From Sambucus nigra (taxonomy: Eukaryota > Streptophyta > Magnoliopsida > Dipsacales > Adoxaceae): a stretch of 64,000 bases of DNA. Within the stretch, counting starts at the first letter, position 1; each line of letters opens with the position of its first letter. The stretch lies in the NCBI GenBank assembly GCA_949130495.1, contig OX422216.1, positions 366,196,605-366,260,604 of the forward strand, in the 5' to 3' direction. Both the position numbers and the translations under genes were made by a program. Below are positions 35,331 to 47,878 of this stretch, piece after piece. The notes below the pieces were generated by a model. It searched no databases, was not told the DNA's origin, and was given only the letters and a program-made list of their open reading frames with translations.

Positions 35331-36200
35331 TTACCCAAATTGTACCTAGTAAATCACCTATTATACTCGTCTATTCATCCAAACCCGTTAAAGTCTACCC
35401 ATATTTTCTCCCACACCCTACCTATTTTTCCTTATAGTCCCCGTCGCTTCTTACAAGAGCTTGTATTTCCATTCATACTTTGTCCGGAGGGAAAGATATG
35501 GAATTTCCACCATTACTAAACCAGCTCCTAGATTTTCGGCTAAAATTTCCCTTAAAAATGATCATTAACTGACAGAAGTTCAGCACCTTGTTCATGGAAG
35601 CCCCAAAGTGGGCTCGAGAGTCAGATAATTGGGGGCTACCTATTAACGAAATTAGTTTAGACGTTGCAGTTCGAATCATGGCAGGCTTATTCCGACAAAC
35701 TAATGAGATTTTTAGTATATCCGAGATACTCGATGCCTTAAAGTTATAAGGGCGGTTGGTCCTTTCACTTATGAATCTTCCCTTTAAGTGGGAAGACCTA
35801 TATAAAGAAGCCTTTGAGGTTGTAGAATGCATTAAATTCTTATGGAAGGATAACATCGTTGCCATTGAATGGGAGATTTTGATAGTTCAAATTAAGAGAC
35901 AATCCAGGAAAAGGATAGCCCAGTGATTAATGTATGTGGGATGATATCATTTGAAGATCTGTAAGAAGAAATTAACAAAGTGGCCAAACAGCCTGAGATA
36001 GATGAAGGAATAGGGTTTTGGTTCTTCCCCTGTTTTGTGAACCATATGACAAGATCTGGGAGGCACTACCAGAGTCCAAACCCTTAATCAGTAATGACAG
36101 ATAAGGGAAAGGGTGTTATTGAAAAACTTTTCATGCTAGAAATGACCATCGAGGAGAGAAACATCCTCAACTAGTTGAAGAAAACTTAGTCTAACATTAC
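35331..36200 (+). other. decayed gag-protease linker of the Ogre-like remnant
   Basis: Short open pieces in changing frames (for example EFPPLLNQLLDFRLKFPLK near 35500) with no domain I can name. Position suggests the linker between gag and protease. Confidence 0.35.
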
Positions 36201-36840
36201 TTTGTGGGGACTCTTCATGTCTTCCCAGCTACCCCAAAATTCCTTGATCGTATTCTTTACCGGGCCACAATCCCTCCTTCCACTACTCCAAAAGATGCAG
36301 TAAACCTGGTCGAATCCTTAACCTCTACTAGAATGCTATCCTTTTTTGAGGAAGAAATCCATAGGTTTGGTCCTATCACAATTATGCTCTCAATATCTCC
36401 ATTGAGATAATGGGTAAGACAATCCCACTTTCACTCGTCGACAAAGATCAAAACTTAATGTTTTCCCGTTAAGAACCCTCAGCTGCTTAGGTTTGAAAGT
36501 AAGTGACCTTGCTTTAACTTTCATAGCGGTGCATGGTTATGACAACGCTCGTCGAGAAGTTATGGGATCCATAAATCTTATAATAGGGGTTGGCCCTATA
36601 AATCCCATTAATGAGTTCCAAGTCATAGACATACCCACTTATTTCAATTTATTGCTCGATTGATCTTAGTTGCACAGAATCAAGGGGTGTCTTCCTCTCT
36701 TCATCAGAAACTTCTTTGCCAAAGGGCAGGCCATCACCTTATTGGGCGATGAAGATAATGCTGAGAATGCAAGCATCAGTAATCTGGTATTAGAGATACA
36801 ACATGGGGTGAATGATATGCTGTCATCTAATTTTTAGGTC
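36201..36840 (+). pseudogene. protease remnant of the Ogre-like element
   Basis: An upstream segment at 36204-36409 (LDRILYRATIPPSTTPKDAV, SFFEEEIHRFGP) precedes a protease-like stretch from about 36377. This reads ALNISIEIMGKTIPLSLVD, then in another frame LRTLSCLGLKVSDLALTFIA, YDNARREVMGSINLIIGVGP, FQVIDIPTYFNLLLD and SLHRIKG-like residues. The order (alanine-rich start, LSCLGL, VMG, FQV-D, YNLLLGRPW-like) is that of Tat/Ogre aspartic protease, but the catalytic Asp-Ser/Thr-Gly is not preserved. RT does not follow. Confidence 0.5.
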
Positions 36841-36959
36841 AAACCACTTCCACTCCCAGCAGGGAACGGTTTCAAAGATCGAGTCTGTCCAGAGCACAAC
36901 CCTCACAATAATGTCAACGTGATATAAATGTTCAAGAATATGCACTTCATACCCAGACT

Positions 36960-37361
36960 GTGGTTGGGATGATGAAAATAAGGCATAATGGAACCCCTAG
37001 TACTGAAGAAATCATTTCCTCCATGTGGCCTGGGTTATCAACCATTATTAGAGGAACTCAAAATGCTCCACCAACCCTGGTTGAAGCGAATGTTAGAAAG
37101 TACCAAGACCATTTTGAGGGACTCCTTAAACGAAATATTCATCAGAGAGGGTTAATATTTTCCTTTTTGTGGCTTTCTCGAACCATGTATGATCATGTGG
37201 ACAAGAAGATGAAGCCAGGAATGGAGATATTTTTTCAAGATAACTATTTATGGGAAAAAGTTCCCAACATCATGTGCAATCGCTCATTGAGAAGACTACA
37301 TCTGTTACCAATGTTTCCTAAGGAAGTGACTCTGAGGGCTCATTCAATCTGTAGACACTAG
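36960..37361 (+). pseudogene. uncharacterised open segment downstream of the protease remnant
   Basis: A 133-codon open segment (VGMMKIRHNGTPSTEEIISS, VEANVRKYQDHFEGLLKRNI, MKPGMEIFFQDNYLWEKVPN). Its position just after protease suggests the region that in Ogre-type elements links protease to RT, but no RT motif follows and I cannot name the domain. It may be non-coding. Confidence 0.3.
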
Positions 37362-37789
37362 GGCTAACATTCTGCATAATCCACCTAGATGGTACAACAA
37401 GAGATCCATTCATCCTGATCAAGACTAATAATGCACCCCTCGTCAACTAGAATGTTATACCAGTTCCACCTGCTGAGATACAACATAACCCATATGTTTA
37501 TCCTATTTCTGATCTTTTGTTATTCCTCATTGTTTTGATCATAATTTAATCTAGGCCTCCTTTTTTGAGGTTTTCAATGCTATTTTTCCCAAGAATGAAA
37601 TAAACAAAGATTTTGAGTATTTTGTTGTGCCTTACACTATTTTTTTAGTTCTAATTAAACTCTTGATGATGATGATTTTTCAAATGAACCATTCTTAACT
37701 TATCTTAATAAGGTAATAATAAACAACATAATTGCATTTAAATTAATTAAGATGAAACTGTTGTTATCAATCTTGGTTCTAGTATCCAA
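37362..37789. other. unassigned AT-rich DNA
   Basis: No domain or repeat recognised. The expected RT, RNase H and integrase are absent. Confidence 0.4.
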
Positions 37790-38370
37790 CTGCATGAGAT
37801 TAGGATAGGGTCCACCCTTGACGCCTCTTATGGGTCCATTTGGGTGCTGGTTTGGGGTTTCACCCTCTAACGGTGTGTTTTTAAGCCTAATCTAGATATT
37901 TTCAAACTATCCTCATATTCTTAAATTGAGAGTCCCGTGACTACGCGATCAGTTCCTAAGAGTTACATTAGTCTCGTGAGAGGTGTTAGTGCCTCCTACG
38001 GGGCCGTTTGGGGGTTATTTTGGGTTTTCACACTTTGACAACATATTTTTAAGCCAAAGTCTTGATATTTTCAAATTATCATCATATTCTCAAATCAAAA
38101 GTCCCGTGACCAGGCGGTTAGTTCGTATGAGTTACATTGCTCCCGTGCGGTTGGTTTAGGTTTTTACCGTCTAACGACATATTTTTAAGTTTACTCTAGA
38201 TATTTTCAAATTATTATCATATTCTCAAACCGGGAGACCCGTGACTACGCCGTTGGTTCCTACGAGTTACATTGGTCCCGTGCAAGGCGTTATGCCTCTT
38301 ATGGAGCCGTTTAGGAGCTGGTTTTGATTTTCAACCAGCGGGCTTGTTTTTAAGTCTAATTTAGATATTT
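37790..38370. repeat. tandem repeat of about 135-170 bp
   Basis: Four degenerate units with phrases GTCCCGTGACTACGCG (37931, 38101, 38236 region), GAGTTACATTGGTCCCGTG, GCCTCTTATGGAGCCGTTT and a TTTTTAAGTCTAATCTAGATA-like core. No coding sequence. Confidence 0.65.
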
Positions 38371-38840
38371 TCTCACGTGGAATCCATCCATCAATATTCA
38401 TTAGATCTAACCAATGTCCAATAATATCCAAAAAAATATGAATATACCACCTACTAGTATAGTGATGACTCAACTAAGAATACATAAACCTAATAATTTT
38501 ATATAAATAAAAGCATAGTGATGCATTCTAAGAACTCGTCTCAAAATACATAAACCTACTAATGTATAAAGAGCTTTTATTTTTCAAATACATATTTACC
38601 CCTCTCGTCCCCTTTTTGAATCATTATTATATAAATATGCAAGCCATTTTCAAGATGTGGGAATTATAAATATGCAAGTCGTTTTCATGGGTGGATTATT
38701 TTCAAGTAATCAAACAATATTATCCAAACACATACATTGAAGGCTGCTTGGAGGACATTCTTATCAAAACCAAGCAATAAGTCTGAAAATGCTCACGTAT
38801 TGCCCAATTGATGGTTACTGCAGGAGTATTATATATCCAG

Positions 38841-38881
<41 letters not shown>

Positions 38882-39184
38882 ATTTTGTACGTTAACATAC
38901 ATAGCAACATTTTATTACACATGGAAAAAAGGAGAGCTGGATAGCGTAATTTGTGGGAGTGGGAGTATGTTTATGAGTACATGAAAGTAACGACTAGGTA
39001 TTAGCCTTCCTTTGATATACCTTGCGATTTAAACCCCAACATACCCTCAATATAGGAACAAACCATAGCAATTATAACATCGGTAAATAAGTGATACACA
39101 TATGTAAAAGGAATTAATGTGATATGATTAACATTGATATATTAACTCATATTTAATCTATTCAACAATACAAGAACATCTCAT
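38371..39184. other. non-coding DNA with a TA microsatellite
   Basis: AT-rich, with a near-duplicate phrase TATAAATATGCAAG(C/T)C at 38630-38690 and an AT dinucleotide run at 38842-38877. No coding sequence. Confidence 0.5.
38842..38877. repeat. AT microsatellite
   Basis: About 18 uninterrupted AT dinucleotides. Confidence 0.9.
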
Positions 39185-39274
39185 CTACCCCATGAACGTT
39201 TCAAGAAGTACCTCGGCAGCCTCTGTAGTGGAAAAAAGATGGCGCAAGGCATCTCGTACGCGTGCAAATGAGTT
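39185..39274 (-). pseudogene. exon-like segment, possible terminal exon of a host gene
   Basis: On the minus strand an acceptor-like TTGATATTTGGCAG is followed by 29 codons and a TAG stop. The translation begins NSFARVRDALRHLFSTTEAA and ends in an EVLLETFMG motif. Composition is protein-like (amphipathic helices) and unlike the surrounding AT-rich DNA. No family recognised. Another exon-like segment lies at 55759-55891 on the same strand, on the other side of the composite element. Without the composite the two would be about 0.6 kb apart. May be chance. Confidence 0.3.
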
Positions 39275-39816
39275 CTGCCAAATATCAAGGTTTTATTTGG
39301 GTACTTGCAGAAAACGTGAAGAGAAGTTACAATAATGCCTACAATATTCCTGCTACTGTCAATATTGCAAGAAGCAAAGGCCATGATGTGACGAAATGCA
39401 TCTTTAAAAAACCTTCACAAAGGCCTCCCAACAAAACAGTGTCTAAAAGAGATATAATTGAAAGGATTTTTTATTTTTATTTTTTTAAAGAAACATTTGT
39501 TGATTTCAATATATCAGTGAAGAAAGATCTTAAAATGTTATATGGATCCCATTTAAATAAAAGGAAAAATGAAGAGGTATCCAAATAGTTGGGGTAAAAC
39601 ACATACACTAAAGTGGTTAAATTAATCCTGAAATCTACATAGTTTTCAAAATGTTTTCAATCCATTAAGCTCACTAGAGAAGGTAAAAGCAGTTGCTATA
39701 GCTAGTTAATGATCAAGGAAGATATCATTATAGCAGCTAAAATTTTGTATCGACGGGAGCTGTTATAGCAGCTTTGCAGTTATAGTAGCTATAATAGCTG
39801 CTACCGATATAGACTT
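39275..39816. other. intron-like or intergenic DNA
   Basis: Contains several short self-complementary phrases (TTATAGCAGCT and AGCTATAATAGCTG between 39690 and 39805), perhaps remains of a small inverted-repeat element. No clear coding sequence. Confidence 0.35.
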
Positions 39817-39821
39817 GTATG
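39817..39821. repeat. target-site duplication of the composite, left
   Basis: GTATG directly before TGATAAGTGC; the same bases follow the last LTR at 55696-55700. Confidence 0.9.
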
Positions 39822-41255
39822 TGATAAGTGCATTATTTTGTATATTTTATACCCAAATTTATACTTTGTTAGTTCCATTTTGGTGTATTTAATAAGTTCT
39901 TAGGACTATTTTATTAAAAAGAGGAAAAAATATGAAAATGATTGAATTCATATTGAAAATGGCAATTTTAAGTAAAAAATTGGCACTTCGATAATTTTAT
40001 AATATTCTTATGCTAATTTGTGAAAAAAGTTGTCGAGTGAAATTTTTGCACGTAATGATGGAATTTGGTGCAAATTCATGATCAATTAAAAAAAGGCGCA
40101 AAAAAGCTGATTTTTACGGTCATTCGAAAAAAAGTAGTTTTTACGCGTGAAGTCGTAAAAAAGTCAGAAATTTTACTCTTCGATTTGGGCGCAACTCGGC
40201 ATGCGTGTTCAGCAAGAAAAGATAAGATTTTTTGAGTGGAGGTAAATGTCGTCCCTTATCACGATCCAAAAATTAAAGAGGTGGATAGATAACTACCAAC
40301 ACCATTCGGCCAATCAAAAAGAGTCCCACAACAACTCAAATACCTCACCACTTGTCCTATAAAAAGGACCCTTGGGCTCATAATTTCATAGACAATTAGA
40401 GAGGAATTTCGTGGAGGATTTTGGGGAGCAACTTTGAGTGATTGTAATCAATTTGAGGGCCAAGTTTTTATCATTTTTCAGAGGAATGAAGATTGTTGTG
40501 AGAGAACTATTTATAAGTTTGGTTTACTAATGAAGATCTCTACTCACTCTTGCAATTTTTCTTTCATTATGGTAGCTTTATTCTTATATTAAGAGTAGGG
40601 TGAAGTTTATCATAGTTAGCTAATATTTTCACGTTAATTTTATCGTTGTCTATTCCCTACTTGTTTTAATTATTATTAAAGATTCGGTATTCATTTTAAA
40701 GCGACATAAGAGTGTGTTTTAGAACCTTCAAGATTGTTTTGTCAAATAAAGTTTTGAGGTTTTAAAATAGTAATTTTTGATGGATTATGCTTGCACTTTG
40801 ATTGTTTTGATAGTCCATGCTTAAATACATTTACAAATTTTAAAACTTGTATTTTCTAAGCAAATAGGGATTTTAGCCATCTATTAGAGATGTTAAAAAT
40901 ATTTTGATCATAACCGTCGTGTTTTTCGAATTAAACGCGGCGAGAGTCAGTTTAATTTGGGTTATGAAAATGGAATGACAATATTAAATTAGTGTGCAAT
41001 ATTAGTTGCGTGATAAATGGATTCTGAATCCTAATTATTTCCTAATTGTTTACAAATATCTTGTGTTACCCTCATTTATCGTAGTTGCTTTTATTTAGTG
41101 TAGTTCATAATCATTCTCTATCCCATTTAGTCTAGTTGGACAGTCACAATTAATTTGAATGAAAAATTAACAAATTTCTATGGGTTCGACCCGTACTTAC
41201 ACTCGCTAATCTATAATAGCCCGTGCACTTGAGGTATTTTATAAAATTGACAACA
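39822..41255 (+). repeat. LTR1 of the composite
   Basis: Starts TGATAAGTGC, ends GACAACA, TATA box TATAAAAAGG at 40358-40367. Shares some variants with LTR4, such as TTTTTACGG where LTR2 and LTR3 have TTTTTATGG. Confidence 0.95.
40358..40367 (+). promoter_or_regulatory. TATA box in LTR1 (same in all four LTRs)
   Basis: TATAAAAAGG about 536 bases into the LTR; the same motif is at 45196-45205, 50021-50030 and 54807-54816 in the other three LTRs. Confidence 0.65.
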
Positions 41256-41261
41256 AGTTTT

Positions 41262-41276
41262 TGGCGCCGTTGTCGG
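41262..41276 (+). other. PBS of internal region 1
   Basis: TGGCGCCGTTGTCGG, then CTAT where the other two copies have GGAT. Complementary to the 3' end of an Asp-type plant tRNA. Confidence 0.75.
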
Positions 41277-42133
41277 CTATTTGTTCAATTTTTTTTTCAA
41301 AGAGGTTGTGATTTTCAGACTAGATTTTTTTTTTACTTTTTTTAGTAAAAATTTCATAAAAATACAAAAAAAAAATGAAAAAAAAAACTTGAAATTTTTT
41401 GTTTCTTGAAATTTCCAAAATAAAAGAAAAAAAAAATTGTGTCATAAGTGTGCTTGGTTATTTTTGTTTTCGTGTCGAATACACCACTAGTGCACGTGTC
41501 GTGTTAATTTTTTTGTGTGTGTGTATGTCGCATTTTATGTTGGGTGTAGTTTCGTTTGTATTTTTTCTTTTTCAAGCACATTTAAAAAAAAAAAGCGAAA
41601 GTGAAGAAAAATTCAGAAAAGTGTGCAACGGTGTGTGAACATGAAGAAACTTGTGCAATCTTGCCACGAGCACAAGGAACTCTCGGGGACGACTGAAACG
41701 TAGACGAATTTTTCCCCCGATCGACGTCAACTTAAAATTCGGCTCGACGTAAACAAGTGACCGAAAAAAGTCCACGTCGGAGGTACATTTTTGTGTGCTC
41801 CTAGGTGGTTTAATTTCACATTTAAATTAGCACATTGCATAAGTTGACTTAAAAGGAAAACTCTTAACGAGGTTAGAATTAAAAGTCACTCCAACGAAAC
41901 CTTATCAAATCGATTCCGTTTTACCTTGTCTAGGATTGGTGGTTTTTAATGAGTCTTTCTGCCAACCACCTACCCGGAGGAAAAAACAGGATTTGAGGCG
42001 ATAACCATAATTGGTCATCTTTTAAATTCTCCCTTGTCAAAGAGTATGGGTTGTCTAAAAATATTTTTTGAGTAAATTATAATTGTTTTTGATAAAAAAA
42101 ATCAAAAAAAAAAATCGTGCGTTGTAAGTTACA

Positions 42134-43045
42134 ATGGGTGATCCTCATATTATTATTATTATTATTCCATCATCTTTCTCATATTCCTCAATTGATCAAG
42201 TGGATGTGTTTTTACAAAATACTAAAAATTTAGATGACTACGTCTTCCAATTTGAATCAGATGGTTTAGTAGTCATTTTAAAAATTAAATATGGTATGGA
42301 TGAGAATCCCACACCTGTAATTACTATTTCTCCACCAATGTGTATCGATTGGAAAGAGGTAAACAAACGGTATAAAGATGTTATTTCTAAAAATAATCAT
42401 GAATTAAATGGGGATAATCAATTTTGTGAGGAGAAAAAAATTGACAATCTTGACACATATACTACTAGTGACGATTTGAATGTTGATTTCTGTCGAGAGT
42501 TTTCTCCTAACTTAATTGAGAAAAATGCTGCTTCTTTTTATATGTGAGAAATTTTATTTGAGGATTCGTCATCCAATTTTAGTGACACTTCAAGTATTTA
42601 TGACGGTCCTCCTATTTTTTTTATGAAGAAATCGTATCTCCCCGTGATACCTTTTCTTCCCACACTTCTCATAAAGTCTCACATTTAGGAGTGGAGTATG
42701 CATCCCCAATTTTACGTGATTATTTTCGAAAAAAGGATAGTAAATATTTGGATCCTTATTGTAATTTATTACCCACATGTGATGTAATTGCATATGATTT
42801 GTGCGAGTCAAATTTTTTATTATTGATAATGTCGGTCACACCATTATGACCATGGATTTATGGTTGAAATTTGTGTTGTGCGGTCATTCTCTAAAATTTA
42901 TGATGTTTTGGCACTTAGTGCTATAATTTTTTTTAATTAGACTGACCCACAACTCTTTGAATTATTAATTTATGGTGATGATGGTAATTGTCATGTGTTT
43001 GTATATTATTTGTGCAATTTTTTTTTCCTTTTGTTATTTTTTTAG
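42134..43045 (+). pseudogene. unknown ORF, copy 1
   Basis: ATG at 42134 (MGDPHI, then an Ile run from an ATT repeat) opens 137 codons with SIDQVDVFLQNTKNLDDYVF, ITISPPMCIDWKEVNKRYKD and NVDFCREFSPNLIEKNAASF. It stops at a TGA at 42545 where copy 2 has TGG. The related frame continues beyond with further shifts to about 43045 (FEDSSSNFSDTSSIYDGPPI, then lesions). The ORF sits after the leader, in the place of gag, but shows no gag, protease or zinc-knuckle motif I recognise. Acidic N-terminal two-thirds; hydrophobic, aromatic C-terminal end. Function unknown. Homologous to copies at 46976 and 51762, each with different lesions. Confidence 0.6.
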
Positions 43046-44658
43046 TTAACATGTATCATCATTTTACTTATTTACATTATTTTCTTTGTCTATATTTTTA
43101 TTTGAGCATACATTGAGGACAATGTAAAATTTAGGTTTGGGGGTAAGGATGATATTTTTGAAAAGAAAAAAACATGAGAAAAAATTCAAGAATTCAAAAA
43201 GATTTTCAATATAATTGAGTTTTGAAACGATTTCTTAATATAGAATTGATTCATGGATCTCTCAACTTATGAAATTTATACACATTAGATGAATAATATG
43301 ATTGAAAATGGATATTGAGGCGAAAATTAATATACTTCATGAATAAATGTGGAGATTTAAGCTCGGTGAGATATCGTGTCATTCATCATTTTAGAGACAT
43401 TTAAATCAATCCGAGTAAAAACAACTTGAACTTTCCTTCAGTGATAAATTAGTTAATGATCTCAAATTCTTTGTTTTGTTCGATTATTGAAAATAAAAAG
43501 TCAAAATGTGAATCTTAAGCATTATAAGTCTTAGTAAGTCATCTTGAGACACAAATCAAATTAATCAAACTTGAGAAATGATATTAGGCCATCGTTTGAA
43601 AGCCTAAAAATTAGGCCTAAACCGACCTTTTTACATTGTTCCATTGAAAGCCCATTTGAGCAGAAAAGAAAATAAGTCTTTTGTTCAAAACTCATTGTCC
43701 TGCCCAATTCCAACTAGGAGTTAAAAGCCCATAAAAAGAAGTTATACCCATTTTTTGAGAATACTGGGGTAAAATCACGGTAAAAAGGGGTAAAAAATGT
43801 AATAAAATGAGGTTGCAAGAATGTGTGAAAAAAAAGGGAAGAGAGAAAGAAAAAAAAAGATGAAAAAAAAATGTGTGAGTTTGAAAAGAAAAAGGAGAGA
43901 GAAATGAAAAATAGAATTTAGAAGAAAAAGTTCCTTAAAGACAAATTATCGAAAAACTTCTATATTTTCAGAAATTTTGAACTCCAAAAAATTATTCTTT
44001 CTAGCCAAACCCGAGCCTACAATACATCCAAACAAAGTCCTATTCGATCTCAAGGGAAGTTAGTTATAGTGTGGAGAGAAGATGAATATGATCTATTATG
44101 CGATTCAACGTTATCAACATGTAATCGATTTTTCATTCATGAGATCATATTCATCAATTATAAAAAACGAAAATCCATTTTTGATCATTTATATGTGAAA
44201 TTTTTTCATATAAATTTACTCTTTTATTCACATATTCCGAGAAAATATAACCCATTTCCGAGTGTTCAATTGTGAGTGCATCCCGTGAGATTTTAAAATC
44301 AAAACTAACTTTCGAATAAGAAATGTAACGATCAAATCTTTTTAAATGCACAGTTATATTGGCTATTCATACGCACATTATAAGTTGAGATTGAAAAGTG
44401 AAGTTATAATATATTTTGAAGTTTGCATTCAAACTTGGTTATATTACTTTTGAGTCTTTTGTATTGGGTCAAGTTTTTTGAATTTTATGGGTATATTCAC
44501 TTCAAACCCTCACGAGACAAAACTCGTCCACTAGGGTAACCTAGGGTTTTAACGGCTTGTTGTACAAGCGAAGTGCAATAGTGATTCCTACGAAAGTGAG
44601 TTAGAATTTAAGTTTTAGTTTTGTTCGAGGACTACCAAAGTTTAGGTTTGGAGATATT
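43046..44658 (+). other. non-coding tail of internal region 1
   Basis: Opens with ATTGAGGACAATG and TTTAGGTTTGGGGG (43105-43142), holds an A/G-rich stretch at about 43806-43925, and ends with a second TTTAGGTTTGG before LTR2. Open frames such as the one near 44069-44275 recur in copy 2 but have no recognised product. Confidence 0.6.
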
Positions 44659-46092
44659 TGATGAGTGCATTATTTTGTATATTTTATACCCAAATTTATA
44701 ATTTGTTAGTCCCATTTTAGTGTATTTAATAAGTTCTTAGGACTATTTTATTAAAAAGAGGAAAAAATTCAAAAATAATTGAATTCATATTGAAAATGGC
44801 AATTTTAAGTCAAAAATGGGCACTTTGATAATTTTATAATATTCTTGTGCTAAATTGTGAGAAAAGTTGCCTAGTGTAATTTTTGCACATAATGATGGAA
44901 TTTGGTGCAAATTGATGATCAATTAAAAAAAAGGCGCAAAAAAACTGATTTTTATGGTTGTTCGAAAAAAAAAGATTTTACACTTGTGAAGTCGTAAAAA
45001 ATCATAAATTTATATTCTCCGATTTGGACGCAACTCAGCAAGCGTGTTCAGTAAGAAAAGATAAGAGTTTTTGAGTGGGGGGAAATTCCGTCCCTTATCA
45101 TGATCCAAAGATTAAAGAGGTGGAGAGATAGCCACCGACACCATTCGGCCAATCAGAAAGAGTCCCACCACAACTCAAAACCTCACCACTTGTCGTATAA
45201 AAAGGACCCTTGGGCTCATAATTTCGTAGACAATTAGAGAGGAATTTCGTGGAGGATTTCGGGGAGCAACTTTGAGTGATTGTAATCCATTTGAAGGCCA
45301 AGTTTTTATCATTTTTGAGAGGATTTAAGATTGTTGTGAGAGAACTATTTATAAGTTTGGTTTATTAATGAAGATCTCTACTCAGTCTTGCAATTTCTCT
45401 TTCATTATGGTAGATTGATTCTTATATTAGGAGTAGGGTGAAGTTTATCATAGTTAGTTAATATTGTCACGTTCATTTTATTGTTGTCTATTCCCTACTT
45501 GTTTTAATTATTATTAAAGATTCGGTATTCATTTTAAAGCGACACGAGAGTGTGTTTTAGAACCTTCAAGATTGTTTTGCCAAATCAAGTTTTGAGATTT
45601 AAAAATAGTAATTTTTGATGGATTATGCTTGCACTTTTATTGTTTTGATAGTCCATGCTTAAATACATTTGCGAATTTTAAAACTTGTATTTTCTTAAGG
45701 AATACGGATTTTAGCCGTCTATTAGAGACGTTAAAATATTTTGATCATAACCGTCATATTTTTCGAAATAAATGCGGCGAGAGTCGGTTTAACTTGAGTT
45801 ATAAAAAAGGAATGACAACATTAAATTAGTGTGCAATATTAGTTGCGTGATAAATGGATCCCGAATCCTAATTATTTCCTAATTGTTTACAAATATCTTG
45901 TGTCACCCTCATTTATCGTAGTTGCTTTTATTTAGTGTAATTCATAATTATTCTCTATCCCATTTAGTCTAGTTGGACAGTCATAATTAATTTGAAAGGA
46001 AAGTTGACAAATCTCTGTGAGTTCGACCTGTACTTACACTTGTTATTCTATAATATCCCGTGCATTTGCGGTATTTTATAAAATTGACAACA
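44659..46092 (+). repeat. LTR2 of the composite
   Basis: Starts TGATGAGTGC and ends GACAACA. Closest to LTR3 by shared variants (TTTTTATGGTTGTTCG, CCGATTTGGACG). TATA box at 45196-45205. Confidence 0.95.
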
Positions 46093-46098
46093 AGTTTT

Positions 46099-46116
46099 TG
46101 GCGCCGTTGTCGGGGA
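46099..46116 (+). other. PBS of internal region 2
   Basis: TGGCGCCGTTGTCGGGGA, an 18-base Asp-tRNA-type primer-binding site, six bases after the LTR end. Confidence 0.8.
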
Positions 46117-46975
46117 TTTGTTCAATTTTTTTTTGAAAGAGGTTGTAATTTTCGGACTAGTTTTTTTTTTTTTTTTACTTTTGCACTTTTGTTAGTCAAA
46201 ATTTCATAAAAAGACAAAAAAAAATTATAAAAAAACTCGAGATTTTTTTTTTCTTGAAATTTCCAAAATAAAAGAAAAAAAAATTGTGTCATAAGTGTGC
46301 TTGGTTATTTTTGTTTTCGTGTCGAATACACCACTAGTGCGCGTGTCGTGTTAATTTTTTTTTTGTGTGTGTCGCATTTTACGTTGGGTGTAGTTTCTTT
46401 TGTATTTTTTCTTTTTCTTATTCAAGCACATTTAAAAAAAACGAAAGTGAAGAAAAATTCAGAAAAGTGTGCAACGGTGTGTGAACATGAAGAAACTTGT
46501 GCAATCTTATCACAAGCACAAGGAACTCTCGGGGACGACTGAAACGTAGACGAATTTTCCCCCCGATCGACGTCAACTTAATATTCAGCCCGGCATAAAC
46601 AAGTGACCGAAAAAAGTCCACACCGGAGGTACATTTTTGTGTGCTCCTAGGTGGTTTAATTTCACATTTAAATTAGCACGGTGCATAAGTTGACTTAAAA
46701 GGAAAACTCTTAACGAGTTTAGAATTAAAAGTCACTCCAACGAAAACTTATCAAATCGATTCCGTTTTACCTTGTCTAGGATTTGTGGTTTTTAATGAGT
46801 CTTCGTACCAACCACCTACCTGGAGGAAAAAGCAGGATTTGAGGTGATAACCATAATTGGTCATCTTTTAAATTCTCCCTTGTCAAAGAGTATGGGTTGT
46901 CTAATTATATTTCGAGTCAATTATAATTTCTTTTGCTAAAAAAAATAGAAAAAAAATCGTGCGTTGTAAGTTACA

Positions 46976-47878
46976 ATGGGTGATCCTCATATTATTATTC
47001 CATCATCTTTCTCATATTCCTCAATTGATCAAGTGGACGTGTTTTTACAAAATACTGAAAATTTAGATGACTACGTCTTCCAATTTGAATCACATGGTTT
47101 AGTAGTCATTTTAAAAATTAAAGATGATATGGATGAGAATTCAACCCCTGTAATTACTATTTGTCCACCAATGTATATCGATTGGAAAGAGGTAAACAAA
47201 CGGTATAAAGATGTTATTTCTAAAATAATCATGAATTAAATGGGGATAATCAATTTTGTGAGGAGAAAAAAATGGACAATCTTGACACATATACTACTTG
47301 TGATGATTTGAATGTTGATTTCTGTCGAGAGTTTTCTCCTAACTTAATTGAGAAAAATGTTGTTTCTTTTTATATGTGGGAAATTTTATTTGAGGATTCG
47401 TCATCCAATTTTAGTGACACTTCAAGTATTTATGACGGTCCTCCTATTTTTTATGAAGAAAGCGTATCTCCCCGTGATACCTTTTCTTCCCGCACTTCTC
47501 ATAAAGTCTCACATTTAGGAGTGGAGTATGCATCCCCAATTTTACGTGATTATTTTCGAAAAACGATAGTAAATATTTGGATCCTTATTGTAATTTATTA
47601 CCCACATGTGATGTAATTGCATATGATTTGTGCGAGTCAAATTTTTTATTATTGATAATGTCGGTGCACAACATTATGACCATGGATTTATGGTTGAAAT
47701 TTGTGTTGTGCGGTCATTCTCTAAAATTTATGATGTTTTGGCACTTAGTGCTATAAATGTTTTTAATTGGAATGACCCGCAACTCTTTCAATTATTAATT
47801 TATGGTGATGATGGTAATTGTCATGTGTTTGTATATTATTTGTGCAATTTTTTTTCTTTTTGTTATTTTTTTATTTAA
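46976..47878 (+). pseudogene. unknown ORF, copy 2
   Basis: The best-preserved copy. ATG at 46976 (MGDPHIIIPSSFSYSSIDQ) runs to 47239, where loss of one A shifts the frame. A second open block at 47272-47616 contains NVDFCREFSPNLIEKN, MWEILFEDSSSNFSDTSSIY and ESVSPRDTFSSRTSHKVSHL. After another shift a third block at 47630-47878 contains KFFIIDNVGAQHYDHGFMVE, FSKIYDVLALSAINVFNWND and an aromatic, hydrophobic end. The TGG at the site of the copy 1 stop is kept. The ancestral product was about 300 residues. No family recognised. Confidence 0.6.

Noticed and set aside
39690..39810. Possible small inverted-repeat transposon (TTATAGCAGCT / AGCTATAATAGCTG)
   Set aside because: Complementary phrases are short and imperfect and I could not find matching ends or a target duplication.
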